The notes beneath the pieces were generated by a model that made no database searches, was not told the origin of the DNA, and saw only the letters and a list, made by a program, of their open reading frames with translations. Shown here piece by piece: positions 40,429 to 48,405 of a DNA stretch of 52,581 nt (position 1 is its first letter; every line of letters starts with the position of its first letter). Position numbers and translations under genes: made by a program. Source of the stretch: Reyranella sp. (GTDB lineage Bacteria; Pseudomonadota; Alphaproteobacteria; Reyranellales; Reyranellaceae); contig JALHMO010000026.1 of the NCBI GenBank assembly GCA_022844015.1, positions 1 through 52,581 of the forward strand. The letters are read 5' to 3'.

Positions 40429-41583
40429 TCAAATGACCCAGGCATTTGCCCCCCAAACCCCGACAAAGCCGGTGCTGATGAGTGAGTCGTGGGCGCGCTT
40501 GAACGCCTTCTGCCGGGCGTCAGGCGTCGCCTCTGCCATCATCTTGTAGGCGTACTCGCGCCACCGATCGGGGCTCACGACGCGGGCGCCGTTCGGGATG
40601 TGCGTACTTGCCGGCGCTTCCTCGCCACCATCGCCGATGGCGCGCTGTAGGGCGCGGAACACCACGCCCGTGTTGCCGGTCGGGTCCCGGCGCTTCGCTT
40701 GCGGTGCCGTGGTGGCGTCGTCAACCGACACCAGGACGGCGGTCAGGATGTCGTCGTCGTCGTCGAGGCCGATGGCGACCTGTTCCAAGCGGAAGCTGAA
40801 GGCATCGCCCTCGCGGCCGTCGCGCTGGGCTTCCACCGTGGCGATGCGCTCGCCGGTGTCGGACTTCACCACCTTCACGATGGTATCGAGCGCGCCAGGC
40901 AGGGCGGTCGAGCCGCGTGGCCCGGCGTCGGCGCTCTTGCCAGAATGGTGCACGAGAATGACGGTCGCGCCGGTCTCTTTGATGATGCGGTCGGCGCGCG
41001 CCAAGGTGGCGCCCATGTCGGCGACCGAGTTTTCATCGGCGCCCGGCATGACCCGCGCCAGCGTGTCCAAGACGACGATGCGAACCGGATGCCCGGTGCG
41101 CCGCTCCAGCTCGACCGTCGCCGCAATGACCTTGGCGACGTCCTCGCCGTTGGGTCCGAGATTGACCGCGACCGGCACGACGGCGAAAGGCACCTCGATG
41201 TTGTGCGGGATCTCGTAGTAGAGACGCGCGCCGAGAATGCGGTTCTTCAGGCCGTCGGCACCTTCGGCCGCGACGTAGAGGATGGCGCCCTGCCGCACGC
41301 GGCGCCCGAAGAAATCCCAACCCAGCGCCACGCACATGCACAAGTGCGAGACGAGGAAGGTCTTCCCGGATTTGGGCGCGCCGTAGAAGGCGGCGAAGCG
41401 ACCCTCGCCGAGTAGACCGTGCACCAGCCTATCGGGCGGCACGGCCTTGTCGATGTCACCCCACATGATGATGGGCAAGCCGTCGTGCGCGGCGCCGTTC
41501 ATCGGCGGCGCATACGGTTTCGTCGCGGCGATGACGGACTCGACGCTGGGCGCGGCATAGCGGTGTGGCGACTGGTCTGTCAT
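40429..41583 (-). CDS. RepA/RecA-type hexameric helicase ATPase
   Basis: 384 residues. Walker A GAPKSGKT at 68-75, Walker B VRIVVLDTLARVMPGADENSVADM, and the sensor-like ATVILVHHSGKS fit the RSF1010 RepA/DnaB-like group of replicative helicases. A C-terminal winged-helix-like tail (KRAHDSLISTGFVG) may bind DNA. It follows the Toprim gene in an ATGA overlap and is followed at once by the heptamer array, so a replication role is likely. Confidence 0.87.
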   Translation of the reverse strand: MTDQSPHRYAAPSVESVIAATKPYAPPMNGAAHDGLPIIMWGDIDKAVPPDRLVHGLLGEGRFAAFYGAPKSGKTFLVSHLCMCVALGWDFFGRRVRQGAILYVAAEGADGLKNRILGARLYYEIPHNIEVPFAVVPVAVNLGPNGEDVAKVIAATVELERRTGHPVRIVVLDTLARVMPGADENSVADMGATLARADRIIKETGATVILVHHSGKSADAGPRGSTALPGALDTIVKVVKSDTGERIATVEAQRDGREGDAFSFRLEQVAIGLDDDDDILTAVLVSVDDATTAPQAKRRDPTGNTGVVFRALQRAIGDGGEEAPASTHIPNGARVVSPDRWREYAYKMMAEATPDARQKAFKRAHDSLISTGFVGVWGANAWVI

Positions 41584-42614
41584 GCATCATTCCAATCGTT
41601 AGTGCCCGTGGGCGTCGCGAGGCGAACCTCGCGGCGGGCGTGGTGCCAAAGGGCGGCGCACTTCTCGGCGCCCTTGCGGCCGGCGTCGTCGGCGTCGACT
41701 AGCAGCATCAGGCGTTGGATGGCGGGAAGCGGGCCGAGGTTGGCGAGATTGCCGGCGGTCAATGCCGCCCAGGCCGGCCTCACCATGCAGCCGCTGCGGT
41801 GCTGCCCGGTCATCACGGCCAGACAGCTTTCAAGGCCTTCGCCCAGTGCGAGCTCCGTCGTCACCTCGGCGTCATTGACGAGCCTGCAAACGCCACCGGC
41901 GGGCTTGCTGCCGGTCATGAATTTCCGCCAGAGCTTGGCCGAGCCATCCAGCGCCAGTGCGGTGAACTGCAGGCCGAGAATGACGCTCGCATCCGTCCAT
42001 GCCGTGATCACGCTCACCACGGCGGGCGGGTAGCGGTCGCTGCCGGGCAGGAAGCGCACGGCCTCTTCGTCGAGAAGGTCGGGCTCGAGGTCGCGGACCT
42101 CTCGCAGCCAACTCGCGCCCAGGCCGCTCTTCAGCGGCCTTGTTCGGTCGATCGTGCGGTTGATGCGTTGCCGCGCTTCGTCGTCGGGAAGCTCGATGCC
42201 GGCGGGTGCGGCTGGCCTGGCAGACTTCGGCAGAGCGTCCCGCCGGCGGGACGTTTCATGGTCGCCAGCACGATCGCCGCGACCATGCTCGCGGCCATCG
42301 TGTTTCGGCCGTTCGACGCCGAGCCATGCGCAAATCTCGTCCAGCGCTACTGGAAACCCAACTCGCCGCGCGGCCATCCAGAGGCCGAGCAGGTTCTTGC
42401 CGCCGTTGCCCTCGACGTCAGCGAAGTCTGACCACGTGCCAACCTTCGGACCGCTGAGCCGGACTCCAAAGCTGCTGCCGGGCTCACCGCGGAGTGAGCC
42501 CGCCCGCCACTCGTTCTTCTCGCGACGGCCCGCCGGCAGCAGGTGCGCGGCGACCGCTGGCGCCCGATCTACCAACATCCGCTTAATCTCGGCGATGGTG
42601 GGGGCGCCGCTCAT
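41580..42614 (-). CDS. Toprim-domain primase-like protein
   Basis: 344 residues. The N-terminal half contains WRAGSLRGEPGSSFGVRLSGPKVGTWSDFADVEGNGGKNLLGLW, a phage primase-type zinc-free N-domain pattern. The C-terminal Toprim domain has the acidic GEGLES and LMLLVDADDAGRKGAE motifs that bind metal. It probably makes primers or acts with the adjacent helicase in element replication. ATG 42614 overlaps the preceding stop. Confidence 0.85.
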   Translation of the reverse strand: MSGAPTIAEIKRMLVDRAPAVAAHLLPAGRREKNEWRAGSLRGEPGSSFGVRLSGPKVGTWSDFADVEGNGGKNLLGLWMAARRVGFPVALDEICAWLGVERPKHDGREHGRGDRAGDHETSRRRDALPKSARPAAPAGIELPDDEARQRINRTIDRTRPLKSGLGASWLREVRDLEPDLLDEEAVRFLPGSDRYPPAVVSVITAWTDASVILGLQFTALALDGSAKLWRKFMTGSKPAGGVCRLVNDAEVTTELALGEGLESCLAVMTGQHRSGCMVRPAWAALTAGNLANLGPLPAIQRLMLLVDADDAGRKGAEKCAALWHHARREVRLATPTGTNDWNDA

Positions 42615-43207
42615 GCTGGCCACGGGTCCAGCGAAGTGAATTTCGCGAGGATCGCCTCACCACCAGGGACGCCGTCGAAACGGGTCTGGAAAGGGCGATC
42701 GAGATGCAGGTCGGCCATGAGCGATTCGTGAGCCGCGCCCAGCCCCCAAATGCAGGCCGGGCGACTCTCGCGGAGATAGCCAAGCTCGCTGGTCACGATG
42801 CCGAAGCCGGCCAGATCATCGGTGTGACGCCAAGCCCAGAAGATGCGGAACTCGCCGCGGTCGCTGTCTTTCCTGCCAGTGCTGAAGGTGACGTGCCCCG
42901 ACTCGGGAAGCAGCTTCAGGCCGGTGCTGGCGTAGCGCTCGGCCTTGGTGAAGCCGATATCCGCCACGGTGGCGGATTTGAAGCCGGCGCGGTGCAAGAG
43001 CATGTAGCGCTGGGCGCTGCGTTCCGGGATGCCGGCCGCCTGCAGCCAGGGGAGCCATTCGCCATGGCGGCACAGGCCTTTGGCCTCAGTCAGCATCGCG
43101 CCAGCGCCGAGGGCGGCACGAGCCTCGCCCTCGTACTGTCCGACGGCCTTGTGCATCTCGCGGGCTTGCGCCTGCAGTATGGGCAGGCGGTTGCTGGCGG
43201 CGCTCAT
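42611..43207 (-). CDS. DUF3102-like protein
   Basis: 198 residues. YEGEARAALGAGAMLTEAKGLCRHGEWLPWLQAAGIPERSAQRYMLLHRAG matches the DUF3102 pattern (AKxxxxHGxFxxWLxxxxxxSxRTAQxYM), a helical domain common in phages and plasmids and thought to bind DNA. The C-terminal half (FSTGRKDSDRGEFRIFWAWRHTDDLAGFG) has no known domain. ATGA overlaps on both sides. Confidence 0.75.
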   Translation of the reverse strand: MSAASNRLPILQAQAREMHKAVGQYEGEARAALGAGAMLTEAKGLCRHGEWLPWLQAAGIPERSAQRYMLLHRAGFKSATVADIGFTKAERYASTGLKLLPESGHVTFSTGRKDSDRGEFRIFWAWRHTDDLAGFGIVTSELGYLRESRPACIWGLGAAHESLMADLHLDRPFQTRFDGVPGGEAILAKFTSLDPWPA

Positions 43208-43374
43208 TGCAGCACCTCCGCGGCCTTGGCGACGATGCCGAAGAAGTGCAGCGCGATGATCGGCGGCGCCTCGACGTCGTCGATCTCGGGACGCTCGCCG
43301 GCGACGTCGTCGCGGTCGTACTGGTGCTCGGCGTTCTGGACCGCACGGGGCGGCCTGGTGTAATGAGGGGTCAC
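43204..43374 (-). CDS. Small hypothetical protein
   Basis: 56 residues from GTG 43374, with AAAGGAAG 8 bases ahead. Acidic centre (HQYDRDDVAGERPEIDDVEA) then APPIIALHFFGIVAKAAEVLQ. Its stop overlaps the DUF3102 start (ATGA). The spacing, ribosome binding site and amino-acid composition support it. Confidence 0.65.
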   Translation of the reverse strand: MTPHYTRPPRAVQNAEHQYDRDDVAGERPEIDDVEAPPIIALHFFGIVAKAAEVLQ

Positions 43375-43440
43375 GTTTCTTGCTTCCTTTGGCGGGTTGC
43401 TGAACGAGAAGGCCGGTTTGACTCGCGAGGTCGCCGGCCT

Positions 43441-43623
43441 TCACTTCGTGTGGATGATGGTCTCGCGCTCGACCGGCTTGCGGTCGGCGATGTCGAGCTG
43501 GTGCTGGTCGGCGGGCTTCGCCGGGGCGGCGATCGGCGGGACGGCGGGCCGGCTCAGCGGCGCGAACATTCCGGCGGCGCGGCGGATCATTTCGGGCGTT
43601 GCCCGGAGGGTCTGGCGGCGCAC
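43441..43623 (-). CDS. Small hypothetical protein
   Basis: 60 residues from GTG 43623; the first G is also the last base of the upstream TAG. GAGG lies 8 bases before. MIRRAAGMFAPLSRPAVPPIAAPAKPADQHQ looks partly disordered. Function unknown. Confidence 0.55.
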   Translation of the reverse strand: MRRQTLRATPEMIRRAAGMFAPLSRPAVPPIAAPAKPADQHQLDIADRKPVERETIIHTK

Positions 43624-43697
43624 TAGGCGGCCCTCGACGCGGAGACCGCGACAACTTCAAAACACATGGGAAATGCCCGCATTGCCACCGGTTTCAT
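43623..43697 (-). CDS. 24-residue peptide
   Basis: MKPVAMRAFPMCFEVVAVSA plus SRAA. The ATG at 43697 has AAAGGA 6 bases upstream, a better site than most genes here, and its stop is fused to the next GTG (TAGTG). Either a leader that couples translation of the 60-residue gene or a functional micropeptide. Confidence 0.45.
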   Translation of the reverse strand: MKPVAMRAFPMCFEVVAVSASRAA

Positions 43698-43789
43698 GGG
43701 TGGTCCTTTCGTTGCGTCCCCTGAGCCCTTGCTGGCGGGCGTGCTCAGGGTGCTGTTTGTTGTAGAGGGGGAGCAGAGGTCGGCTGGCC

Positions 43790-44035
43790 TTACCCTGCCT
43801 TCCCCATGGTCTCGCCCGCGAGCTGGCGGCGGAGCGGTTCGGTCAAGACCAACATGCGCTTGCCGATCCACATCACGGGAATCTCGCCGCGATGGCCTGC
43901 GGCGTAGGTCTGATTGAGGCCGGTATTCAGGACCTGGGAGGCCTTACGGATCGAGATCGTCGGGCCTTCCTTGGAGAGGTCGATCTCGGCGGTCGGCGCC
44001 TTCACGCGAACCTTCGTCTTCACGCGTGCCGTCAC
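43790..44035 (-). CDS. Excisionase-like DNA-binding protein
   Basis: 81 residues from GTG 44035, with AAGGAG 8 bases ahead. ISIRKASQVLNTGLNQTYAAGHRGEIPVMWIGKRMLVLTEPLRRQLAG resembles the winged-helix MerR/excisionase fold (start strand, HTH, then a wing ending in VxTxPL). First gene of the long minus-strand series, divergent from the RHH-integrase pair, which is the usual place for a regulator or Xis. Confidence 0.65.
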   Translation of the reverse strand: MTARVKTKVRVKAPTAEIDLSKEGPTISIRKASQVLNTGLNQTYAAGHRGEIPVMWIGKRMLVLTEPLRRQLAGETMGKAG

Positions 44036-44049
44036 TCGGGAGTCTCCTT

Positions 44050-44099
44050 GGCAAGTTAAGCGATATGCGTCGATTTCGCTTAACCTACCATCACTTGCC
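44050..44099. promoter_or_regulatory. Nested inverted repeats in the divergent control region
   Basis: Outer arms GGCAAGT (44050-44056) and ACTTGCC (44093-44099); inner arms GTTAAGCGA (44055-44063) and TCGCTTAAC (44076-44084). The region is AT-rich and lies between the excisionase-like gene and the RHH-integrase pair, so it is the likely lysogeny-type switch of the element. Confidence 0.65.
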
Positions 44100-44167
44100 C
44101 TGCCTTCCAAGTATGATATGTACTTCGAATAACCGATATTTAACCTTTCCCAGGGGGAAGAAGGGTT

Positions 44168-44617
44168 GTGGAAAACGAGCCTAAGAGGAACAGAGGCGGG
44201 CGCCCCCGCACCCGAGAGCCACAACCCGGGCGCCGCATCACCATCAGCGTCCGCGTGACGCCTCGTCTGAAGGCGCTCCTCGACGGTGCGGTTGAGACAA
44301 GCGGCCGGTCCGTTAGCCAAGAGGCCGAGTTCCGACTTGAACAGACGTTCTCCCGGATCGTCGAGGCTGTCGGCACAGCCACGCTGCGACCCACAACGCT
44401 GGAGGCGACCGGCGTCAACGAAGCAGGGGAAACTCAGGCCGAAATGTCAGCCCGGGTGGAGCGGGAGTTTCAGCAATGGCAAGAGAAAATGCTGAAGCTC
44501 CAAGCGCAAACCGAACGCGATCTCGCACTACTTAATGATGTGATGCGACGGGTGCAGGCGCTGGAGAAAGCCGGCGTGAAGGTGTTGGTCGACCCGCCAC
44601 CGGAGAAAAAGGAATGA
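44168..44617 (+). CDS. RHH-type DNA-binding protein with coiled-coil tail
   Basis: 149 residues from GTG 44168. A basic, AT-hook-like start (KRNRGGRPRTREPQPGRR) leads to ITISVRVTPRLKALLDGAVETSGRSVSQEAEFRLEQTF, an Arc/MetJ-type RHH. A coiled coil follows (SARVEREFQQWQEKMLKLQAQTERD). Its stop overlaps the integrase ATG. Likely binds the nested repeats upstream and regulates int. Confidence 0.75.
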   Translation: MENEPKRNRGGRPRTREPQPGRRITISVRVTPRLKALLDGAVETSGRSVSQEAEFRLEQTFSRIVEAVGTATLRPTTLEATGVNEAGETQAEMSARVEREFQQWQEKMLKLQAQTERDLALLNDVMRRVQALEKAGVKVLVDPPPEKKE

Positions 44618-45768
44618 GGGGCAGCATCACCCGTCGCGGCAAGGCGTCGTGGCGCCTGAAATTCGACGTCGCGCCCGATGCCGATGGCAAACGACGGACG
44701 CGCTTCCTTACCGTCCGCGGCGGCAAGCGTGATGCGCAAGCGAAGCTCAATGAGCTGTTGAGCGCGCTCGACAAGGGAACGCTCGTAGAGCCCAGCAATC
44801 TGACGATCGCCAAGCACGTCAGAGCTCGAATCGACGTTTGGCACGCCGCGGGCGACATAGGGAACACGACGCGCGGGCGATACGACGTGCTTCTGAGGAA
44901 GCAGATTGCCCCCCATCTCGGAGACGTAGCATTGCAGCGTCTCACCACGACGGACGTCGAGGTCTGGCACGCGACGATGCGCAACGGTGGTTTGTCGCCG
45001 CGGACCGTGAAGCATGCGCACGCCGTATTGAGGAAGGCACTGAGTGACGCCGTCCGCCACGGAAAGCTCGTGCGGAACGTCTGCGGCGTCGACGGCCAGC
45101 GCTCGCCGACCGTTCCCAGGGCGAAGGTGAAGATCATCAAGAGGGATCAGGTCGGCGATGTCGTCGAGAAGCTGAAGGGCGCGGAGATTTTCCCAAAGGC
45201 GTTGCTCGCGCTGTTTTGCGGCCTCAGGGCAGGGGAGGTCCTGGCGCTGCGCTGGCAGAGCGTCGACCTTGACGCAAGGGTGCTGCACGTCCGGGAGAGC
45301 GTGGAAGAGGTCGCCGGCCAGCCCTTGAGGATCAAGCAGCCGAAGACGGAAGATGGCTTCCGAAAGCTGACCATGCCGGACATCGTGGTTGCCGCGCTGA
45401 AGGATCATCGTCGGCAGCAACTTGAGTTGCGGCTCGCCCTCGGGCTAGGCAAGCCCCAGGATGACGCCTTGGTGTTCCCCACCATCGACGGCAGCCCGAC
45501 CAGGCCGACTCGCCTCTCGATCGTCTGGCGCAAGACCGTTGCGGCGCTCGGGCTTCCCAAGGTCGTCTTCCATGAACTGCGACACACGCACGTTTCCCAA
45601 CTGATCGCTGCCAAGGTCGACGTCGTCACCATCTCCCGGCGGCTCGGGCATGCCAACCCGTCCATTACGCTCAAGATCTACGCTCACCTGTTCGAGAACG
45701 ATGACGGGGCAGCCGCCGACGCCATCAACATGGCGCTCGGTGCCAACTCGGTGCCAAAAAACGCCTGA
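44614..45768 (+). CDS. int: Tyrosine-type site-specific integrase
   Basis: 384 residues. Catalytic set: R205 (CGLRAGEVLALRW), K244, H320 and R323 (HELRHTH), H346 (GHANPS) and nucleophile Y356 (LKIYAHLF). An N-terminal arm-binding domain and a SAM-like core domain (65-160) precede it. The coding end itself contains two GGTGCCAA words that may be arm sites. Its stop lies 25 bases before the helicase start codon, at the element edge. Confidence 0.95.
   Translation: MRGSITRRGKASWRLKFDVAPDADGKRRTRFLTVRGGKRDAQAKLNELLSALDKGTLVEPSNLTIAKHVRARIDVWHAAGDIGNTTRGRYDVLLRKQIAPHLGDVALQRLTTTDVEVWHATMRNGGLSPRTVKHAHAVLRKALSDAVRHGKLVRNVCGVDGQRSPTVPRAKVKIIKRDQVGDVVEKLKGAEIFPKALLALFCGLRAGEVLALRWQSVDLDARVLHVRESVEEVAGQPLRIKQPKTEDGFRKLTMPDIVVAALKDHRRQQLELRLALGLGKPQDDALVFPTIDGSPTRPTRLSIVWRKTVAALGLPKVVFHELRHTHVSQLIAAKVDVVTISRRLGHANPSITLKIYAHLFENDDGAAADAINMALGANSVPKNA
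45739..45757. other. Candidate integrase arm-type sites, right end
   Basis: GGTGCCAA at 45739-45746 and 45750-45757, 11-bp period, inside the end of int. Same word as the pair at 28428-28447. Confidence 0.45.
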
Positions 45769-45793
45769 AAAGCCCGTAGACATTGGCCCAAAC

Positions 45794-45806
45794 ATGGGGC
45801 TGCCCG
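45794..45806. other. Candidate attR
   Basis: ATGGGGCTGCCCG, identical to 28296-28308. The first three bases are the start codon of the helicase gene. Confidence 0.6.
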
Positions 45807-48232
45807 ACCTCTTTTCACGCTGGTTCGAGAGCCGAGGCTGGCAGCCGCGGCCGCATCAGCTCGAGCTGGTCGGGCTGGCACTGCAGGGCAAGAGCGCGCT
45901 GCTGATCGCGCCGACCGGCGGCGGCAAGACGCTGGCAGGCTTCCTGCCGTCGCTGATCGAGCTCACCCTGCGCCGCCAGAACGGCGAGGATCTGGCGCAT
46001 ATGAAGGGCAAGGGCGAGCTGCATACGCTCTACATCTCGCCCCTGAAGGCGCTGGCCACCGACATCAGGCGCAATCTCGAGATGCCGATCGCCGAGATGG
46101 CCTTGCCCGTGCGGGCTGAGAGCCGCACCGGCGACACGCCGCAAAGCCGTCGCCTGCGCCAGCGTGAGCGGCCGCCCGACCTGCTGATGACCACGCCGGA
46201 ATCGATGGCGCTGCTGCTGAGCTATCCCGACGCCGCGCAGCTCTTCGCGACGCTGAAATGCGTCATCGTCGACGAGCTGCACGCCTTCGCCACCAGCAAG
46301 CGCGGCCATCACCTGGCGCTTTGCCTCGCCCGCGTCGCCACCCTGGCGCCGCACGTGCGCTTCGTCGGGCTGTCGGCCACCGTGGCCGACCCGCCGGCGC
46401 TGGCCGAATTCCTGGCGGTCAAGGACGAGGTCGAGATCGTGCAGGGCGAGCCGGGCGCCGCGCCCGACCTGAGGATCATCGATGCGCACGAGCGGTTGCC
46501 GTGGGGCGGCCACATGGGCCGGCATGCCTTGCCCGAGATCTACAACATCATCCGCCAGCACAAGACCTCGATCGTGTTCGTCAACACGCGCGCCCAGGCC
46601 GAGCTGGCGTTCGACGGCCTGTGGCGCATCAACGAGGACAACCTCGCGATCGGCCTGCACCACGGCTCGCTGGCGGTCGAGCAGCGGCGCAAGGTCGAGG
46701 CGGCGATGGCGGCCGGCCGCCTGCGTGCCGTGGTGGCGACGTCCTCGCTCGATCTCGGCATCGACTGGGGCGACGTCGACCTGGTGATCCAGGTCGGCGC
46801 ACCCAAGGGCGTGAGCCGCCTGATGCAGCGCATCGGCCGCGCCAACCACCGGCTCGACGAGCCGAGCCGCGCCATGATCGCGCCGGCCAACCGCTTCGAG
46901 GTGCTTGAATCGCTCGCCGCCCTGGAAGCCGTCGAGGCGCACGAGCTCGACGGCGACCCGCCGCGGCCGGCCTGCCTCGACGTGCTGGCCCAGCACATCG
47001 TCGGCACCGCTTGTGCCCAGCCGATCGATCGCGAGGCCTTCTACGAGGAGGTGCGGACCGCGCTGCCCTATCGCGACCTGTCGCGCAAGGACTTCGACGA
47101 CACGTTCGATTTCGTCGCCACCGGCGGCTACGCGCTGGCTGCCTACGACCAGTGGCATCGCCTGAAGCAGCTGCCCGACGGTCGCTGGATGCTGGCCTCG
47201 CCGCTGGTCGCGCGGCAGTACCGCATGAATGTCGGCACCATCGTCGAGTTGCCGCTGATCAAGGTGAAGCTGCGGCGCGGCCCGGTGCTGGGCGAGGTCG
47301 AGGAGTCGTTCATCCAGGGGCTGGTCGCGGGCGACACCTTCGTCTTCGCCGGCCGGCTCTTGCGCTTCGAGGGCGTCAAGGAGCTGGTGGCGCAGTGCTC
47401 GTCGGCGAGCGGCGGCGATCCCAAGGTGCCGGCCTATGGCGGCGGCCGCCTGCCGCTCTCGACCTTCCTGGCCGATCGCGTGCGCGGCATCCTGCAGGAT
47501 CCGTCGCGCCATCCCAGGCTGCCGCACGAGGTGCGTGAGTGGCTGCGCCTCCAGCGCATCCGCTCGACCCTGCCGCAGGGCGACCGGCTGCTGATCGAGG
47601 GATTCCCGCGCGGCGGCAAGCAGTTCATCGTCGCCTACTGCTTCGAGGGCCGGAACGCCCATCAGACGCTCGGCATGCTGCTGACGCGGCGCATGGAGCG
47701 CATGGAGCTGAAACCGCTGGGTTTCGTCGCCACCGACTACGTGCTCGGCCTGTGGGGCCTTCGTCCGCCGACCAGGCGCCAGCTCGAGCTGCTGTTCGAC
47801 GAGGACATGCTGGGCGACGACCTCGAGGCGTGGATGGACGAATCGACCATGCTGCGGCGCTCGTTCCGCAACGTCGCGGTGATTGCCGGCCTGATCGAGC
47901 GGCGCTTCCCCGGCGAGGAGAAATCACGCCGCCAGGTCACCTTCAGCTCCGACCTGATCTACGACACGCTGCGCAAGCACGAGCCCGGCCACATCCTGCT
48001 GCGCGCCACGCGCCAGGACGCCGCCTGGCAGCTCGCCGACCTCAAGCGCCTGGGCGACCTGCTGCGCCGCGCCCGCGGCCGCATCGACTACCGCCGCCTC
48101 GACCGCATCTCGCCGCTCGCCGTGCCGGTGCTGCTGGAAATCGGCCGCGAACGCATCCTCGACGGCACCGCCGTTGACGAGCTTCTGGACATCGCCGCGC
48201 AGGAGCTGATCGAGGAGGCGACGGCGCTGTAG
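45794..48232 (+). CDS. Ligase-associated DEXH-box helicase (Lhr-like)
   Basis: 812 residues. Superfamily 2 helicase: Walker A LLIAPTGGGKT near 36-46, DELH box in CVIVDELHAF, SAT in GLSATVADP, and motif VI LMQRIGRANHRLDEPSRA. The C-terminal half is the Lhr/DEAD-associated region (LSRKDFDDTFDFVATGGYAL, then LRRSFRNVAVIAGLIERRFPGEEKSRRQ). This subgroup normally neighbours the ATP-dependent ligase and exonuclease found at 25649-28267. No good ribosome binding site precedes ATG 45794 (CCCAAAC); the other junction offers AAGAGAT. The N-terminus RWFESRGWQPRPHQ matches the family, so the gene is intact. Confidence 0.93.
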   Translation: MGLPDLFSRWFESRGWQPRPHQLELVGLALQGKSALLIAPTGGGKTLAGFLPSLIELTLRRQNGEDLAHMKGKGELHTLYISPLKALATDIRRNLEMPIAEMALPVRAESRTGDTPQSRRLRQRERPPDLLMTTPESMALLLSYPDAAQLFATLKCVIVDELHAFATSKRGHHLALCLARVATLAPHVRFVGLSATVADPPALAEFLAVKDEVEIVQGEPGAAPDLRIIDAHERLPWGGHMGRHALPEIYNIIRQHKTSIVFVNTRAQAELAFDGLWRINEDNLAIGLHHGSLAVEQRRKVEAAMAAGRLRAVVATSSLDLGIDWGDVDLVIQVGAPKGVSRLMQRIGRANHRLDEPSRAMIAPANRFEVLESLAALEAVEAHELDGDPPRPACLDVLAQHIVGTACAQPIDREAFYEEVRTALPYRDLSRKDFDDTFDFVATGGYALAAYDQWHRLKQLPDGRWMLASPLVARQYRMNVGTIVELPLIKVKLRRGPVLGEVEESFIQGLVAGDTFVFAGRLLRFEGVKELVAQCSSASGGDPKVPAYGGGRLPLSTFLADRVRGILQDPSRHPRLPHEVREWLRLQRIRSTLPQGDRLLIEGFPRGGKQFIVAYCFEGRNAHQTLGMLLTRRMERMELKPLGFVATDYVLGLWGLRPPTRRQLELLFDEDMLGDDLEAWMDESTMLRRSFRNVAVIAGLIERRFPGEEKSRRQVTFSSDLIYDTLRKHEPGHILLRATRQDAAWQLADLKRLGDLLRRARGRIDYRRLDRISPLAVPVLLEIGRERILDGTAVDELLDIAAQELIEEATAL

Positions 48233-48267
48233 CATCGGAACGATATGGACGGTTGCTCTTTTAAGTC

Positions 48268-48405
48268 GTATCATATCATTATAATTCAATCCTAGATTGA
48301 AGGCATGGTTGACGCGAACATCTTTCTCGACCCCGTCGAGGCAATGCGGCTGGAACGATTAGGCCGAAGGATCGTCACGTGATACGTTACGAGTGACTAT
48401 GATAC
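48268..48405. promoter_or_regulatory. Control region of the HigBA-type pair
   Basis: AT-rich stretch (48255-48300) with GTATCAT at 48268-48274, TGATAC at 48380-48385 and ATGATAC at 48399-48405, the last one overlapping the toxin start codon. The inverted GTATCAT/ATGATAC words may be antitoxin operators. No other gene is convincing in this gap. Confidence 0.45.

Larger units (their letters stand above)
28296..45806. mobile_element. Integrative phage-related element, about 17.5 kb
   Basis: Bounded by the 13-bp direct repeat ATGGGGCTGCCCG. The integrase lies next to the right end. Contents: cargo operon and RHH-controlled genes at left, then a long minus-strand series (excisionase-like, small proteins, DUF3102-like, Toprim primase, RepA-type ATPase, heptamer array, small proteins, ClpP-like protease, tape measure), then RHH and integrase on the plus strand. 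No gene for terminase, portal, major capsid, baseplate or lysis enzyme is recognisable. It separates the ligase/exonuclease pair from their usual helicase partner. Confidence 0.8.

Noticed and set aside
40257-40466. A 69-codon frame through the heptamer array
   Set aside because: Its protein is made of the repeats themselves and it overlaps both neighbours; the DNA pattern explains it.
48305-48382. A 25-codon frame upstream of the toxin gene
   Set aside because: GAAGG is only 1 base from the ATG and the frame overlaps likely operator sequence; too little support.
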